This document shows positions 25,234 through 35,803 of a DNA stretch of 64,000 bases, in pieces (within the stretch, counting starts at the first letter, position 1; each line of letters opens with the position of its first letter). Position numbers and translations under genes: made by a program. The notes beneath the pieces are model-generated. The model made no database searches. It saw only the letters and a program-made list of their open reading frames with translations, and was not told the origin of the DNA. Source of the DNA: Salimicrobium halophilum (GTDB lineage Bacteria; Bacillota; Bacilli; Bacillales; Halobacillaceae); NCBI RefSeq assembly GCF_900100295.1, contig NZ_FNEV01000005.1, positions 126,501 through 190,500 of the forward strand, in the 5' to 3' direction.

Positions 25234-26478
25234 ATGGATAACAAACGAGTTGTCGTTACCGGGCTGGGTGCTGTTACACCGCTCGGTAACAACGTAGACG
25301 ATACATGGAGTAATATAAAGAGCGGAAAATCCGGGGTAGGACCAATGACGAAGATGGATCCGGAACAGTATCCGGTTTCGGTTGCTGCTGAATTGAAGGA
25401 CTTCGATCCGTCTGTATATATGGATAAAAAAGAAGCACGCCGCATGGACCCGTTTGTCCAGTATGCAATGGCTGCTTCTCAGATGGCTGTAGAAGACGCC
25501 AACCTTGAAATCACGGAAGATATCGCTCCTCGTACGGGCGTATGGATCGGCTCAGGTATAGGTGGTATGGGAACATACGAATCAGAATTCGAAAAGTTCC
25601 AGAAGAAAGGATATCGTCGGGTGAGCCCATTCTTCATTCCGATGATGATACCTGACATGGCAGCTGGACAAGTATCGATTTCTCTCGGAGCAAAAGGGAT
25701 CAATTCCTGTACCGTTACGGCCTGTGCTTCAGGAGCGAATTCTATCGGGGATGCCTTTAAAGTCATCCAGCGTGGCGATGCGGACATCATGATTGCCGGA
25801 GGAACAGAAGCACCGATGATCCAAATGGCTTTCGCAGGGTTCTCCTCGGCTAGAGCACTTTCGCTGAATGAAGACCCTCACACCGCCAGCCGTCCGTTCG
25901 ATAAGAACAGAGATGGCTTCGTAATGGGAGAAGGAGCCGGTATTGTGGTTCTTGAAACACTTGAATCCGCGAAAAAACGTGGAGCGAAAATCTACGGAGA
26001 ATTGACCGGTTATGGTTCGACCGGGGATGCCCATCACATTACAGCTCCCGCTCCGGAAGGCGAAGGTGCGGCACGTGCGATGACACAGGCTCTTCAGGAT
26101 TCTGGTCTGGAGAAAGAAGATATCGACTATATCAATGCACACGGTACTTCAACAGAGTTGAACGATAAATTCGAAACGATCGCGACGAAGTCTGTGTTTG
26201 GAGATCATGCTTACAAGTTGGCGATGTCTTCGACGAAATCGATGACCGGCCATCTGCTTGGAGCAGCCGGAGCTGTAGAAGCGATCATTTCCCTAAAAGC
26301 TATCAACGAAAGTATTCTTCCACCGACGATCAATTATGAAGAAGCGGACCCTGACTGTGATCTGGATTATGTCCCTAATGAAGCGAGAGAACAGAAGGTC
26401 AGCAAGATCATGAGTAACTCCCTCGGTTTCGGCGGGCATAACGTAGCGCTCATTTTTGAAGAATATAAGGAAAAATAA
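25234..26478 (+). CDS. fabF: beta-ketoacyl-ACP synthase II
   Basis: A 414-residue FabF, the main elongation condensing enzyme. The catalytic triad is visible: Cys in [14 protein letters not shown], His in [11 protein letters not shown] and His in [15 protein letters not shown]. It starts [16 protein letters not shown] and ends [16 protein letters not shown]. It lies 93 bases after fabH without a terminator between them, and AAGGAGG precedes the ATG. It ends at a strong hairpin. Confidence 0.98.
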   Translation: MDNKRVVVTGLGAVTPLGNNVDDTWSNIKSGKSGVGPMTKMDPEQYPVSVAAELKDFDPSVYMDKKEARRMDPFVQYAMAASQMAVEDANLEITEDIAPRTGVWIGSGIGGMGTYESEFEKFQKKGYRRVSPFFIPMMIPDMAAGQVSISLGAKGINSCTVTACASGANSIGDAFKVIQRGDADIMIAGGTEAPMIQMAFAGFSSARALSLNEDPHTASRPFDKNRDGFVMGEGAGIVVLETLESAKKRGAKIYGELTGYGSTGDAHHITAPAPEGEGAARAMTQALQDSGLEKEDIDYINAHGTSTELNDKFETIATKSVFGDHAYKLAMSSTKSMTGHLLGAAGAVEAIISLKAINESILPPTINYEEADPDCDLDYVPNEAREQKVSKIMSNSLGFGGHNVALIFEEYKEK

Positions 26479-26486
26479 TGAATAAC

Positions 26487-26523
26487 AAAAAATCCTTTCC
26501 CGAACGGTGGGAAAGGATTTTTT
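26487..26523. terminator. terminator after fabF
   Basis: A 15-bp perfect stem AAAAAATCCTTTCCC/GGGAAAGGATTTTTT with loop GAACGGT. Confidence 0.93.
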
Positions 26524-26533
26524 GATTAGGTGT

Positions 26534-26690
26534 TTAAGCGGGATGGCTCCGCTTTTTACTTCATAATCTAGCTCTGAAGCCCAGAAGTCCATAACATAAG
26601 CGGCCACTTCTGTTTCGGAAAAAAGCATCCGAAGCCAGAACCGTCCGCTTATGTTAGAACTTCTAAACGGGCTTCTCCACTTTTTATTTC
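26534..26690. repeat. hairpin repeat cluster B
   Basis: An unpaired right arm (AAGCGGGATGGCTCC, 26536-26550) is followed by one complete unit (B1). It lies between fabF and the convergent LCP gene, which has no hairpin terminator of its own. Confidence 0.82.
26576..26675. repeat. hairpin repeat unit B1
   Basis: Nested pairings: GAAGCCC 26576-82 with GGGCTTC 26669-75; AGAAGT 26583-88 with ACTTCT 26659-64; TAACATAAGCGG 26592-603 with CCGCTTATGTTA 26645-56; TTCGGA 26614-19 with TCCGAA 26628-33. The outermost pair differs from both other outer-stem types in the window but is fully complementary. Confidence 0.87.
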
Positions 26691-27661
26691 AAGAATTCCT
26701 GGATCGTTTCTTTCGTTTTCTCTTCATCATGAGCGAGCACCAGGCCGATCGGATATTCTTTCCGTTCGTTCCAGACGTTTTCATCTGTCGGGATTCGAAG
26801 TTTTTCGATGTCTTCTACCGGATTAAGGAGAAAATCCTTTCCAAGCGAAAGGGTCTTTCCTGTTCCGATGTTCATATCCATATATGGTTGCACTGTTCCG
26901 ATCAGGCGGGGAGCTTTCAGAACCCCGTTTAAGGAAATGAGTTCTTCCTTTAGACGGCTGATGACCTGTTGCTGACGTCTCACACGTCCATAATCGCCTT
27001 CCTGGTCTTTCCGGAATCTGGCATATCCGAGAAGTTCTTTTCCTGATAGTTTTTGTGTACCTTCCTCAAGGTCGATGATTCCAGTACTGTCTTGATAATA
27101 CATATCCTTCTCCACATCTATTTCCAGACCGTTAGGAGCGATGGTATCAACAATTTCGGTGAAGCCGTCGAAGTCGACAACTGCGAAATATTCCATTTCC
27201 ACACCGAAGTTTTCTTTGATGGTTTTTCTCATGAGTTCGGGGCCTCCGATAGCGAAGGCGGCGTTGATCTTATTGTACCCATGCCCTGGAATCTTTACGT
27301 ACGTATCTCTCATCAGAGATACGAGTTTTGCAGATTGTTCTCCAGGTTCATACTGAGCGATCATAATCGTGTCCGTACGGGCTTCTTCGTTCTCACGCTG
27401 GTCGCTTCCGAGAAGAAGGACATTCGTTTTTCCGTCCCCGTTATCGGTGCCGTTCCATTCTTTGGCATATTCGCTCTTTTCTTTTTCGAGAGTGTCTTCC
27501 GCATTTGCAGAAGATTTCCCTTCAGCATTCTGTTTTCCGTTGATGTATTCGACAGCAGTGTAACCTGCTACTGTCAGGGTCATGATCATAAGAAGCGCGA
27601 CGAGTAGCTTACGCTTTCGTTTCCTTCTTTTTCGTCTGCGCAGTGCGCGGCTTGGAGCCAT
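26684..27661 (-). CDS. LytR-CpsA-Psr family cell-wall transferase
   Basis: A 325-residue LCP protein that attaches anionic polymers such as teichoic acid to peptidoglycan. A very basic N-terminal tail (RRRKRRKRKRK) precedes a single membrane helix (about 19-38), then the extracellular LCP domain: VLLLGSDQRENEEARTDTIM, SLMRDTYVKIPGHGYNKIN and YARFRKDQEGDYGRVRRQQQ with the conserved Arg/Asp residues. The start at 27661 follows AAAGGAGAA; a longer reading from 27730 lacks a ribosome site. It is close to TagU/TagT-type proteins, but which paralogue is unclear. Confidence 0.92.
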   Translation of the reverse strand: MAPSRALRRRKRRKRKRKLLVALLMIMTLTVAGYTAVEYINGKQNAEGKSSANAEDTLEKEKSEYAKEWNGTDNGDGKTNVLLLGSDQRENEEARTDTIMIAQYEPGEQSAKLVSLMRDTYVKIPGHGYNKINAAFAIGGPELMRKTIKENFGVEMEYFAVVDFDGFTEIVDTIAPNGLEIDVEKDMYYQDSTGIIDLEEGTQKLSGKELLGYARFRKDQEGDYGRVRRQQQVISRLKEELISLNGVLKAPRLIGTVQPYMDMNIGTGKTLSLGKDFLLNPVEDIEKLRIPTDENVWNERKEYPIGLVLAHDEEKTKETIQEFLK

Positions 27662-27794
27662 AATGATTCTCCTTTCTCCATAAACCTCCAATTTAAATGT
27701 ACCGTGAATTCCGGGATAAGTAAAGGACAAGTTAGGTATGAAACGGCTGGTTGTCCCATATCATAGAGAAATACGAAAAACAGGAGGAAAATCT

Positions 27795-27992
27795 GTGTGG
27801 TTTTTCTTATTTTTAATAGGGTTCGGTCTTGCCGTCTCAGGAGGAACGGTCACGATAACATATCTTAACCTTATACCTGCAGGCCTTGGATGGAAGAGTT
27901 TCGTATACATGATATTCACGCGTCCGGAGTGTGTGCTTTTTTTCATAGGACTGGCTGTGATGCTCTTAGCTATTTGGAAAATCGAGCTATAG
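27795..27992 (+). CDS. small two-helix membrane protein
   Basis: A 65-residue protein with two hydrophobic helices (WFFLFLIGFGLAVSGGTVTI near the start and CVLFFIGLAVMLLAIW at the end). The start is GTG at 27795, 7 bases after AGGAGG; an ATG in frame at 27738 lacks a ribosome site. Not recognised beyond being a Bacillaceae-style small membrane protein. It is divergent from the LCP gene and lies upstream of yjbA. Confidence 0.65.
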   Translation: MWFFLFLIGFGLAVSGGTVTITYLNLIPAGLGWKSFVYMIFTRPECVLFFIGLAVMLLAIWKIEL

Positions 27993-28006
27993 GAGATGGA
28001 ATAAAA

Positions 28007-28048
28007 ATGAAAAGGATGGTCATACTGATGCCTAAGGAAAGAAGGTAA
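28007..28048 (+). CDS. possible 13-residue leader peptide
   Basis: A 13-codon frame, MKRMVILMPKERR, with AGGAGATGG 7 bases before its ATG. It ends 18 bases before the yjbA start. It may be translated as a leader or may be chance. Confidence 0.25.
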   Translation: MKRMVILMPKERR

Positions 28049-28066
28049 GAAAGTGAGGGTGCTGAT

Positions 28067-28822
28067 ATGCAGCTGATACATGATGTATGGGTAAATTGGT
28101 TCGAAGGAGAAGAAAACAGTTATAATGTCTGCCGTTTCCACGAATGGAGAAAGAAAGACAAGATTGAACTTCTTGACCGTATCCCTGTAGTGAAAGTGGA
28201 AGAGGAATTGTATGAATTCATCGAAAATGATCTGCAGGATTTGCCGAAGAAACTTCTTTTTCTCATCTACAAACAGACACGCATGAAGAAAAATCAAAAG
28301 ACGTATCCGGTAGAGCATGCGGCTATCGTTTCAAACGGGAAAGATGTCATTGCCTTTGATACGCTCGGGTATAATATTCCGGTGAAAAAGAGTCGCCTAA
28401 TCCCACGTCATGAAAGGCAAGTGCTCGACATGGTCGAAAACATGAATGTCTTACCGCTCAGAAGCAAACGGAAAATCGCAAAAGACTATCACATTCTATC
28501 TCTTCCTCCTGCTGCCATGGCCGGTTTGACAAGAAGGGAAAGGCAATTGAAGCAGGTTCTGATGATGGCTCTCGATCAACTTAAGTATACGGAACACGAG
28601 GAAGAACTGAGGTATTGGCTTACGGAGTGGAATCCAGAGTATTATCCATTCATCAAATCGATCAAGCCGAAACAGGCATGGAAGATGTTGTACAAGGAAA
28701 CGAAAGAAGGCTGGAGTATGCAGCACGAAGAATTTTGTCAGAAGCTGATAAGAGGACAGGCTTTCTTCGAGTCCTTATGGAAACAGGAACACAAAGAAGA
28801 GAAAGCGAAAAGCCAGAACTGA
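28067..28822 (+). CDS. yjbA: UPF0736 protein YjbA
   Basis: A 251-residue soluble protein. It begins MQLIHDVWVNWFEGEENSYNV-like residues, then LDRIPVVKVEEELYEFIEN and AFDTLGYNIPVKKSRLIPRHE, as in B. subtilis YjbA (UPF0736), which also lies next to trpS. No domain with known function. The stop lies at the loop of its terminator. Confidence 0.88.
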   Translation: MQLIHDVWVNWFEGEENSYNVCRFHEWRKKDKIELLDRIPVVKVEEELYEFIENDLQDLPKKLLFLIYKQTRMKKNQKTYPVEHAAIVSNGKDVIAFDTLGYNIPVKKSRLIPRHERQVLDMVENMNVLPLRSKRKIAKDYHILSLPPAAMAGLTRRERQLKQVLMMALDQLKYTEHEEELRYWLTEWNPEYYPFIKSIKPKQAWKMLYKETKEGWSMQHEEFCQKLIRGQAFFESLWKQEHKEEKAKSQN

Positions 28823-28840
28823 GAACAGTTCCGGCTTTTT
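28808..28840 (+). terminator. terminator of yjbA
   Basis: AAAAGCCAGAACTG pairs with CAGTTCCGGCTTTT (one mismatch) around AGAA; the TGA stop of yjbA is at the stem/loop junction. Confidence 0.82.
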
Positions 28841-28847
28841 TGATGGG

Positions 28848-30115
<1,268 letters not shown>

Positions 30116-30153
30116 GTGATAAAAGTATAAGGAATCGGGGACGATTTTGCAAC

Positions 30154-30522
30154 TTATACATAGTAGATCGCAAGCAGAAGAAGCATAGCGATAAGCATGA
30201 GACTGCCATGGAAGAAAAACATCCTGAGCCATGAGTGGTTGATGGTATCGGAAGGGAGGGGTTTTTCCTTCCATTCTTCCAGATAATCACGTTGCTTCGA
30301 CACTTTACTGTAAAACCTGCGAAAGCTGTAGGTAACGCCGTCGAAGAACTTTCCACGGATCACCCACATAAGAAGGGCTACGAACAAGTAGAAAAACACA
30401 ATGTAAAAAACGGAGTTGATGTAGTAGAACAAGGTATACTCAGGTGCATTCATAAGAAACATAACGCTGGCAATAAGGAAATTCAACAAAACGACGACAG
30501 GTGGTCTTTTGATTACTTCCAC
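30154..30522 (-). CDS. DUF3899 membrane protein
   Basis: A 122-residue membrane protein with about four hydrophobic segments and a basic loop (RRFYSKVSKQRDYLEEWKEKPLPS) between helices 3 and 4, as in DUF3899 proteins. The start is GTG with AGAGGTG upstream. It lies just upstream of the T-box leader on the same strand, without an obvious terminator between. Function unknown. Confidence 0.7.
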   Translation of the reverse strand: MEVIKRPPVVVLLNFLIASVMFLMNAPEYTLFYYINSVFYIVFFYLFVALLMWVIRGKFFDGVTYSFRRFYSKVSKQRDYLEEWKEKPLPSDTINHSWLRMFFFHGSLMLIAMLLLLAIYYV

Positions 30523-30799
30523 AATTACACCTCTTTTTAATTAAAATCGACATCATTATAGCATTGAATTGTGTCCTTTCATAGAAAATTAATGACCTGT
30601 AATTGTAATTATATTGCAACAAAGCATAGTTCTTTCGACTCAAATAGATGAGTGTATACGCATTCACGCCGGGGATTCTTTAAAAAAGTTTTAAAAAATT
30701 AATGCAAAATTTTAAGAAAACTTGTATAATTCATATTGCGGGTTGTTCGAACCGCTGAATTTTCAGAATATATTTATTTTAAGGGGAGGTCTTTTCCAC

Positions 30800-32503
30800 A
30801 TGAAGAAGTCGAATTGGCTATTGCTAGTGCTAGCACTGGCTCTAAGCATGTTCCTGGCTGCCTGCTCCGGCGGAGGCGACGAGAGCGCTGACGATGGTAG
30901 CGGCGAAGGATCAGAAGACACAGAACAGCAAGAAGGTAATGAAGGGGAAGAAGGGACAAGCGGTGACAGCGAACAGGTGTTGAACCTGAGTGACACTGCA
31001 GATATCCCTACAATGGATTCATCCATGGCAACAGATACGGTTGCATTCCAATGGCTAGGATCTACGAAAGACGGACTTTATCGTCTTGATGAGAACGCGA
31101 ACGCAGAGCCAGGTATCGCAAAAGATCACACGATGAGTGAAGATGGTACAACATACACATTTAACCTTCGTGAAGATGCAAATTGGTCCAACGGTGACCC
31201 TGTAACTGCTAATGACTTTGTTTATGCATGGCAACGTGCCGTGAACCCGGACACTGGTTCCGAGTACGGTCCATATATGATGAGCGGTGTAATTAAAAAC
31301 GCAGAAGCAATATCCACTGGTGAAATGGAAGTCAGCGAACTTGGTGTAACAGCTGTTGATGACTACACGCTAGAAGTTCAGCTGGAACAACCGACACCAT
31401 ATTTCGAATCTCTTACAGCGTTCGGTACATTCCTGCCACTTAATCAGTCCTTCGTTGAAGAACAAGGCGACAGCTATGCGCAGGAAGCTGAAAGTCTTCT
31501 ATCCAACGGTCCTTTCAAGTTTGAATCCTGGGATCAGGGTGAAGGCTGGACAGTAGTGAAAAACGAAGAATACTGGGATGCTGAAAATGTTCAGCTTGAT
31601 GAAATCAACGTGAACGTTGTAAAAGATACCGCAACAGGTGTCAACCTTTACAACTCCGGAGAAATTGATCGGACTAACTTATCTTCTGAATTTGTCGATG
31701 AGTACCGTTCTTCCGAAGAATTCCAGATCAAAGATGAACCTACTTTGTTCTATCTTAAGATGAACCAGACTGGTGATATTCTTTCCAACGTAAATGCACG
31801 TAAAGCGATTCAATACGCAATCAATAAGCAAGACATGACAGACGTTATTCTTAACAACGGTTCTAAACCTTCAACTGGACATATGCCTGAAGGTTTCGTC
31901 TCAAGCCCTGGTACTGATGAAGGCTTCCGTGAAATGAACGGAGACCTTGTCACTTACGATCTTGAGAAAGCGAAAGAACACTGGGCTACTGCAAAAGAAG
32001 AGCTTGGTATGGATTCTATCGAACTAGAATATCTTGGTGGAGACACAGAAACTGCTAAGAAACTTGATGCTTATATCAAAGACCAACTTGAGCAGCTGGA
32101 AGGTCTTACAGTCAACGTATCATCCGTACCTTTCGAAGTACGTCTTGAGCGCGACACGAACATGAACTACCAGCTTCAATTTGCCGGTTGGGGTCCTGAC
32201 TACATCGATCCTAACACGTTCCTTAACATGTGGTTGACGGATGGCGGAAACAACCATACTGGTTACGCAAGTGAAGAGTATGACAGCCTGATCAACGAAG
32301 CGAACACGGATCTTGCACAAGAGCCGGAAGCTCGTTGGGACAACTTCCTTGAAGCAGAGAAGCTTCTAATGGATGACGCTGTACTTGCTCCACTTTATCA
32401 GCGTAGTCTTGCTCAGCTACAGAAGCCTTATGTTAAAGGTGTATATGTAAACCCTATGGGTGCTGACTATACGTACAAGTATGCTTATATCGAAGGTAAG
32501 TAA
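30800..32503 (+). CDS. oppA: oligopeptide ABC transporter substrate-binding lipoprotein
   Basis: A 567-residue lipoprotein: lipobox LAAC (Cys22), then a Gly/Asp/Glu/Ser-rich linker (about 23-60), then the family 5 extracellular solute-binding domain starting LNLSDTADIPTMDSS, with the signature-like NWSNGDPVTANDFVYAWQRA. OppA captures peptides for OppBCDF, feeding nutrition and Phr signalling in Bacillus. The start at 30800 follows AGGGGAGG. Upstream, 30523-30799, I see no gene; a TATAAT at 30725-30730 may be the -10. Codon choice shifts toward highly expressed-gene usage compared with neighbours. Confidence 0.96.
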   Translation: MKKSNWLLLVLALALSMFLAACSGGGDESADDGSGEGSEDTEQQEGNEGEEGTSGDSEQVLNLSDTADIPTMDSSMATDTVAFQWLGSTKDGLYRLDENANAEPGIAKDHTMSEDGTTYTFNLREDANWSNGDPVTANDFVYAWQRAVNPDTGSEYGPYMMSGVIKNAEAISTGEMEVSELGVTAVDDYTLEVQLEQPTPYFESLTAFGTFLPLNQSFVEEQGDSYAQEAESLLSNGPFKFESWDQGEGWTVVKNEEYWDAENVQLDEINVNVVKDTATGVNLYNSGEIDRTNLSSEFVDEYRSSEEFQIKDEPTLFYLKMNQTGDILSNVNARKAIQYAINKQDMTDVILNNGSKPSTGHMPEGFVSSPGTDEGFREMNGDLVTYDLEKAKEHWATAKEELGMDSIELEYLGGDTETAKKLDAYIKDQLEQLEGLTVNVSSVPFEVRLERDTNMNYQLQFAGWGPDYIDPNTFLNMWLTDGGNNHTGYASEEYDSLINEANTDLAQEPEARWDNFLEAEKLLMDDAVLAPLYQRSLAQLQKPYVKGVYVNPMGADYTYKYAYIEGK

Positions 32504-32540
32504 TTCGAACATTCTTAACTTTATATAGGCTGTAATGAAG

Positions 32541-32577
32541 GAGAGAGTATATGTCACTGGACGTATGCTCTCTTTTT
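32541..32577 (+). terminator. hairpin between oppA and oppB (partial terminator)
   Basis: GAGAG...TATGTC pairs with GACGTA...CTCTC around ACTG, followed by TTTTT. It probably lets most transcripts end after oppA, giving binding protein in excess over the permease. Confidence 0.65.
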
Positions 32578-32669
32578 CCCTGTTAAGGAATTTTTCCGAT
32601 AATACGGAACTTTCAGTCAATTACCGACAAGATGGGAACTTTATAAACACACACAGGAGGTGTCGGCAT

Positions 32670-33596
32670 ATGGTGCGTTACATTTTGGAACGTCTCGTCT
32701 ATATGTTCATTACGTTGCTTTTGATTGCTACACTGACTTTCTTCCTGATGAAGCTTCTACCGGGTACGCCTCTAAGTGCGGCGGATAAGCTTTCGGAAGA
32801 ACAGCAGGCAATCGTTCTTGAAAAATACGGATTGAATGATCCGGTTCCTGTTCAGTATTTCAACTATATCACTGGACTGTTTCAGGGAGATTTAGGATTG
32901 TCCTTCCAGTTCGATAATAGAGAAGTATCAACGATTTTACTTGAAAGAATGGGACCATCTATGACACTCGGGGCACAGGCGCTCCTATTCGGTACTATCA
33001 TAGGGATGCTGCTCGGTTTGATAGCGGCTATCTATCATAATGGTTTCCTCGATTACGGTTCTACTTTCATTGCAGTTGTAGGTAAGTCGATTCCGTCTTT
33101 CGTATTCGCTGGTATTCTTCAATTCTATCTAGGCGTTCAATGGGGGCTCTTTCCAGTTGCTCTTTGGGAAGGCTGGGAATATACCGTCTTACCAACCATT
33201 GCGTTGGCCATCTTCCCAATTGCAATTGCTGCCCGTTACATGCGGACAGAAATGCTTGAAGTCCTGGGTTCAGACTTTATTACAACGGCAAGGGCGAAAG
33301 GGGTCAACCGTTTCGGTGTCGTGTTCAAGCACGGTCTCCGTAATGCTCTAATCCCGCTTGTAACTATCATAGGCCCGCTTGCCGTCAGCCTTATGACAGG
33401 TACACTCGTAATCGAAAACATTTTCTCGGTGCCAGGAATCGGGGAGCAGTTCGTCAAATCGATCAATACTAATGATTACCCGATTATCATGGGGACGACA
33501 CTTTTCTTCTCATTCCTGTTCATCCTTATCATCCTGATCATTGACCTGTTATACGGGCTCATTGATCCGAGAATCAGACTGACAGAAGGAGATTAA
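32670..33596 (+). CDS. oppB: oligopeptide ABC transporter permease OppB
   Basis: A 308-residue permease with six membrane helices. N terminus MVRYILERLVYMFITLLLIATLTFFLM, the usual GLNDPVPVQYFNYI loop and the EAA coupling loop DFITTARAKGVNRFGVVFKHGLRNALIP. The ATG at 32670 has AGGAGGTG 7 bases upstream; an earlier in-frame ATG at 32535 lies within the intercistronic hairpin and is rejected. The stop is 6 bases before oppC. Confidence 0.95.
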   Translation: MVRYILERLVYMFITLLLIATLTFFLMKLLPGTPLSAADKLSEEQQAIVLEKYGLNDPVPVQYFNYITGLFQGDLGLSFQFDNREVSTILLERMGPSMTLGAQALLFGTIIGMLLGLIAAIYHNGFLDYGSTFIAVVGKSIPSFVFAGILQFYLGVQWGLFPVALWEGWEYTVLPTIALAIFPIAIAARYMRTEMLEVLGSDFITTARAKGVNRFGVVFKHGLRNALIPLVTIIGPLAVSLMTGTLVIENIFSVPGIGEQFVKSINTNDYPIIMGTTLFFSFLFILIILIIDLLYGLIDPRIRLTEGD

Positions 33597-33602
33597 TTGA
33601 GT

Positions 33603-34733
33603 ATGGAAAATCATAAACCTTCAAAAGATTTATTTGTACCTGTCGAACGCGAAGAAGAAGAACAGCATGAGATAGGCAGACCGAGTCTTTCGTTCTGGAA
33701 AGATTCGATGATTCGCCTACGTAAAAATAAAGCAGCTATGGTAGGGCTCGTCCTCTTGATTCTCATTGCATTCATGGCCATCTTCGGCCCATATATGAAT
33801 GAATATACGGCGAACGAGCAGGATCTTGGCCGAGCGAAAATCCCTGCCAAAGTCGAAGGTCTCGGCTGGTTGGGCATGGATGGTACGTTGTCCACAGTAG
33901 AAGAAGGAGAAACGGTGGAAGATGCTCAGGCAGATGCGCTCGCCCGCTTCAAAAATGATGAAGAAAATACGGAGATCAACGTATTGAGTGACGGATCTGA
34001 TGGTGGTCAGGCTAGAGTAGAAGCCATCCATGATCCTTATGCCGCAAAAGATATAGAAAATAATTTCTGGTTCGGTACCGACGGACTCGGACGTGACCAA
34101 TGGACCAGGGTATGGGAAGGTACGCGTATTTCCCTTTATATCGCTCTCTTAGCAGCAGCTATTGATATGGTCATCGGGGTTGCCTATGGTGGTATTTCCG
34201 CTTACTACGGCGGACGTGTGGATAACTACATGCAACGTTTCATTGAAATCATCACAGGTATTCCGAACCTTGTTGTCGTCGTTCTGATGATTCTGATCAT
34301 GGATCCCGGGATTCTGTCGATTACCATCGCACTAGTCATTACCGGGTGGATACCGATGGCACGTATCGTGCGGGGGCAGGTATTGAAACTGAAAAGTCAG
34401 GAATTCGTACTTGCTTCACAAACGCTCGGTTCTTCGGATGGACGTGTGATCCGTAAGCACCTTGTGCCGAACGTCATGGGATTGATCATCATCAATACGA
34501 TGTTCACAATTCCTTCGGCCATTTTCTTTGAAGCATTCTTGAGCTTTATCGGACTTGGGCTGCCGACGCCTCAAGCCTCTCTCGGTACGCTTATCGATGA
34601 AGGGTTCAAATCACTTCAGATTTACCCGTTCATCCTGTTCTGGCCGGCTCTTGTCCTGTCGATATTAATGATTGGGTTTAACGTACTAGCAGATGGTCTT
34701 CGTGATGCATTCGATCCGAAGATGCGCGAATAG
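33603..34733 (+). CDS. oppC: oligopeptide ABC transporter permease OppC
   Basis: A 376-residue permease, longer than B. subtilis OppC (about 305). After the first helix (about 43-65) comes an acidic extracellular insert of some 70 residues, rich in Glu, Asp and Gly, before FWFGTDGLGRDQWTR where the usual permease core resumes. The EAA loop is EFVLASQTLGSSDGRVIRKHLVPN. Start ambiguous: ATG at 33603 or TTG at 33597, which is closer (5 bases) to the GGAG site. Confidence 0.93.
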   Translation: MENHKPSKDLFVPVEREEEEQHEIGRPSLSFWKDSMIRLRKNKAAMVGLVLLILIAFMAIFGPYMNEYTANEQDLGRAKIPAKVEGLGWLGMDGTLSTVEEGETVEDAQADALARFKNDEENTEINVLSDGSDGGQARVEAIHDPYAAKDIENNFWFGTDGLGRDQWTRVWEGTRISLYIALLAAAIDMVIGVAYGGISAYYGGRVDNYMQRFIEIITGIPNLVVVVLMILIMDPGILSITIALVITGWIPMARIVRGQVLKLKSQEFVLASQTLGSSDGRVIRKHLVPNVMGLIIINTMFTIPSAIFFEAFLSFIGLGLPTPQASLGTLIDEGFKSLQIYPFILFWPALVLSILMIGFNVLADGLRDAFDPKMRE

Positions 34734-34750
34734 GAGGTAGGTGTTACAAC

Positions 34751-35803
34751 ATGGAAAACTTACTCGAAGTAAATAACCTGCACGTATCTTTTGACACCTA
34801 CGGCGGGGAAGTCAAAGCAGTTCGAGGTGTAGATTTCAGTGTGAAAAAAGGGGAGACGCTCGCCATCGTAGGGGAGTCCGGCTCCGGCAAATCCGTAACG
34901 ACCAAAGCGCTTATGGGTCTTATCCCACAGCCGCCGGGTCGTATCAAAGAAGGAGAAATCCTTTTTGAAGGTAAAGATTTGACGAAAATGAAAGATAAGG
35001 AACTGGCGAATATCCGCGGGAAAGACATCGCAATGATTTTCCAGGATCCGATGACGTCCCTGAACCCGACGATGAAAGTCGGAAACCAGATCATGGAGGG
35101 ACTGATCAAGCACCAGAAGAAGAGTAAATCGGAAGCGAGAGAACGGGCTCTTGAGTTGTTGAAGCTTGTAGGGATACCTAACCCTGAACAGCGCATCAAA
35201 CAGTATCCTCACCAGTTCTCTGGTGGAATGCGTCAGCGTGTTGTAATCGCGATTGCTCTTGCCTGTAATCCGAAGCTTCTTCTGGCGGACGAACCGACTA
35301 CCGCTCTTGACGTAACGATTCAGGCGCAGATTCTTGAAGTGATGAAGGACATCCAGAAGGAAATGGATTCAGGGATCGTCTTTATCACGCACGACCTTGG
35401 TGTCGTAGCAAACGTCGCAGATAGAGTCGCGGTCATGTACGCAGGTAAAATCGTGGAGATCGGAAAAGTGGATGATATCTTCTACAATCCGAAGCATCCA
35501 TACACATGGGGACTGCTCGGTTCTATGCCTTCTCTCGAGAGTACAGAGGACGAACTATATGCCATCCCCGGTTCTCCACCCGACTTGCTGAACCCTCCGA
35601 AAGGGGACGCTTTTGCTCCACGAAGCGATCATGCAATGAAGATCGATTTCGAACAGGAGCCACCGATGTTCAAGGTATCGGACGATCATTATGCAGCGAC
35701 TTGGCTACTTCATGAGCATGCTCCTCATACAGAACCGCCGAAAAGTGTACAGGATCGTATGAAGGGTATGGCCCGTGAGCGTTCGGAAGGAGATAAAGTA
35801 TGA
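34751..35803 (+). CDS. oppD: oligopeptide ABC transporter ATPase OppD
   Basis: A 350-residue ABC ATPase. Walker A GESGSGKS (about residues 39-46), signature QFSGGMRQRVVIAIAL, Walker B LLLADEPTTALD, switch His in FITHDLGVVA. The C-terminal oligopeptide extension has GSPPDLLNPPKGDAFAPR, but the usual Cys residues of the Opp/Dpp Fe-S extension appear absent. The ATG shares ATGA-type overlap with oppF at its end. Confidence 0.95.
   Translation: MENLLEVNNLHVSFDTYGGEVKAVRGVDFSVKKGETLAIVGESGSGKSVTTKALMGLIPQPPGRIKEGEILFEGKDLTKMKDKELANIRGKDIAMIFQDPMTSLNPTMKVGNQIMEGLIKHQKKSKSEARERALELLKLVGIPNPEQRIKQYPHQFSGGMRQRVVIAIALACNPKLLLADEPTTALDVTIQAQILEVMKDIQKEMDSGIVFITHDLGVVANVADRVAVMYAGKIVEIGKVDDIFYNPKHPYTWGLLGSMPSLESTEDELYAIPGSPPDLLNPPKGDAFAPRSDHAMKIDFEQEPPMFKVSDDHYAATWLLHEHAPHTEPPKSVQDRMKGMARERSEGDKV

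Noticed and set aside
32535-32669. OppB start at 32535
   Set aside because: It would translate through the intercistronic hairpin; the AGGAGGTG and family length support 32670.
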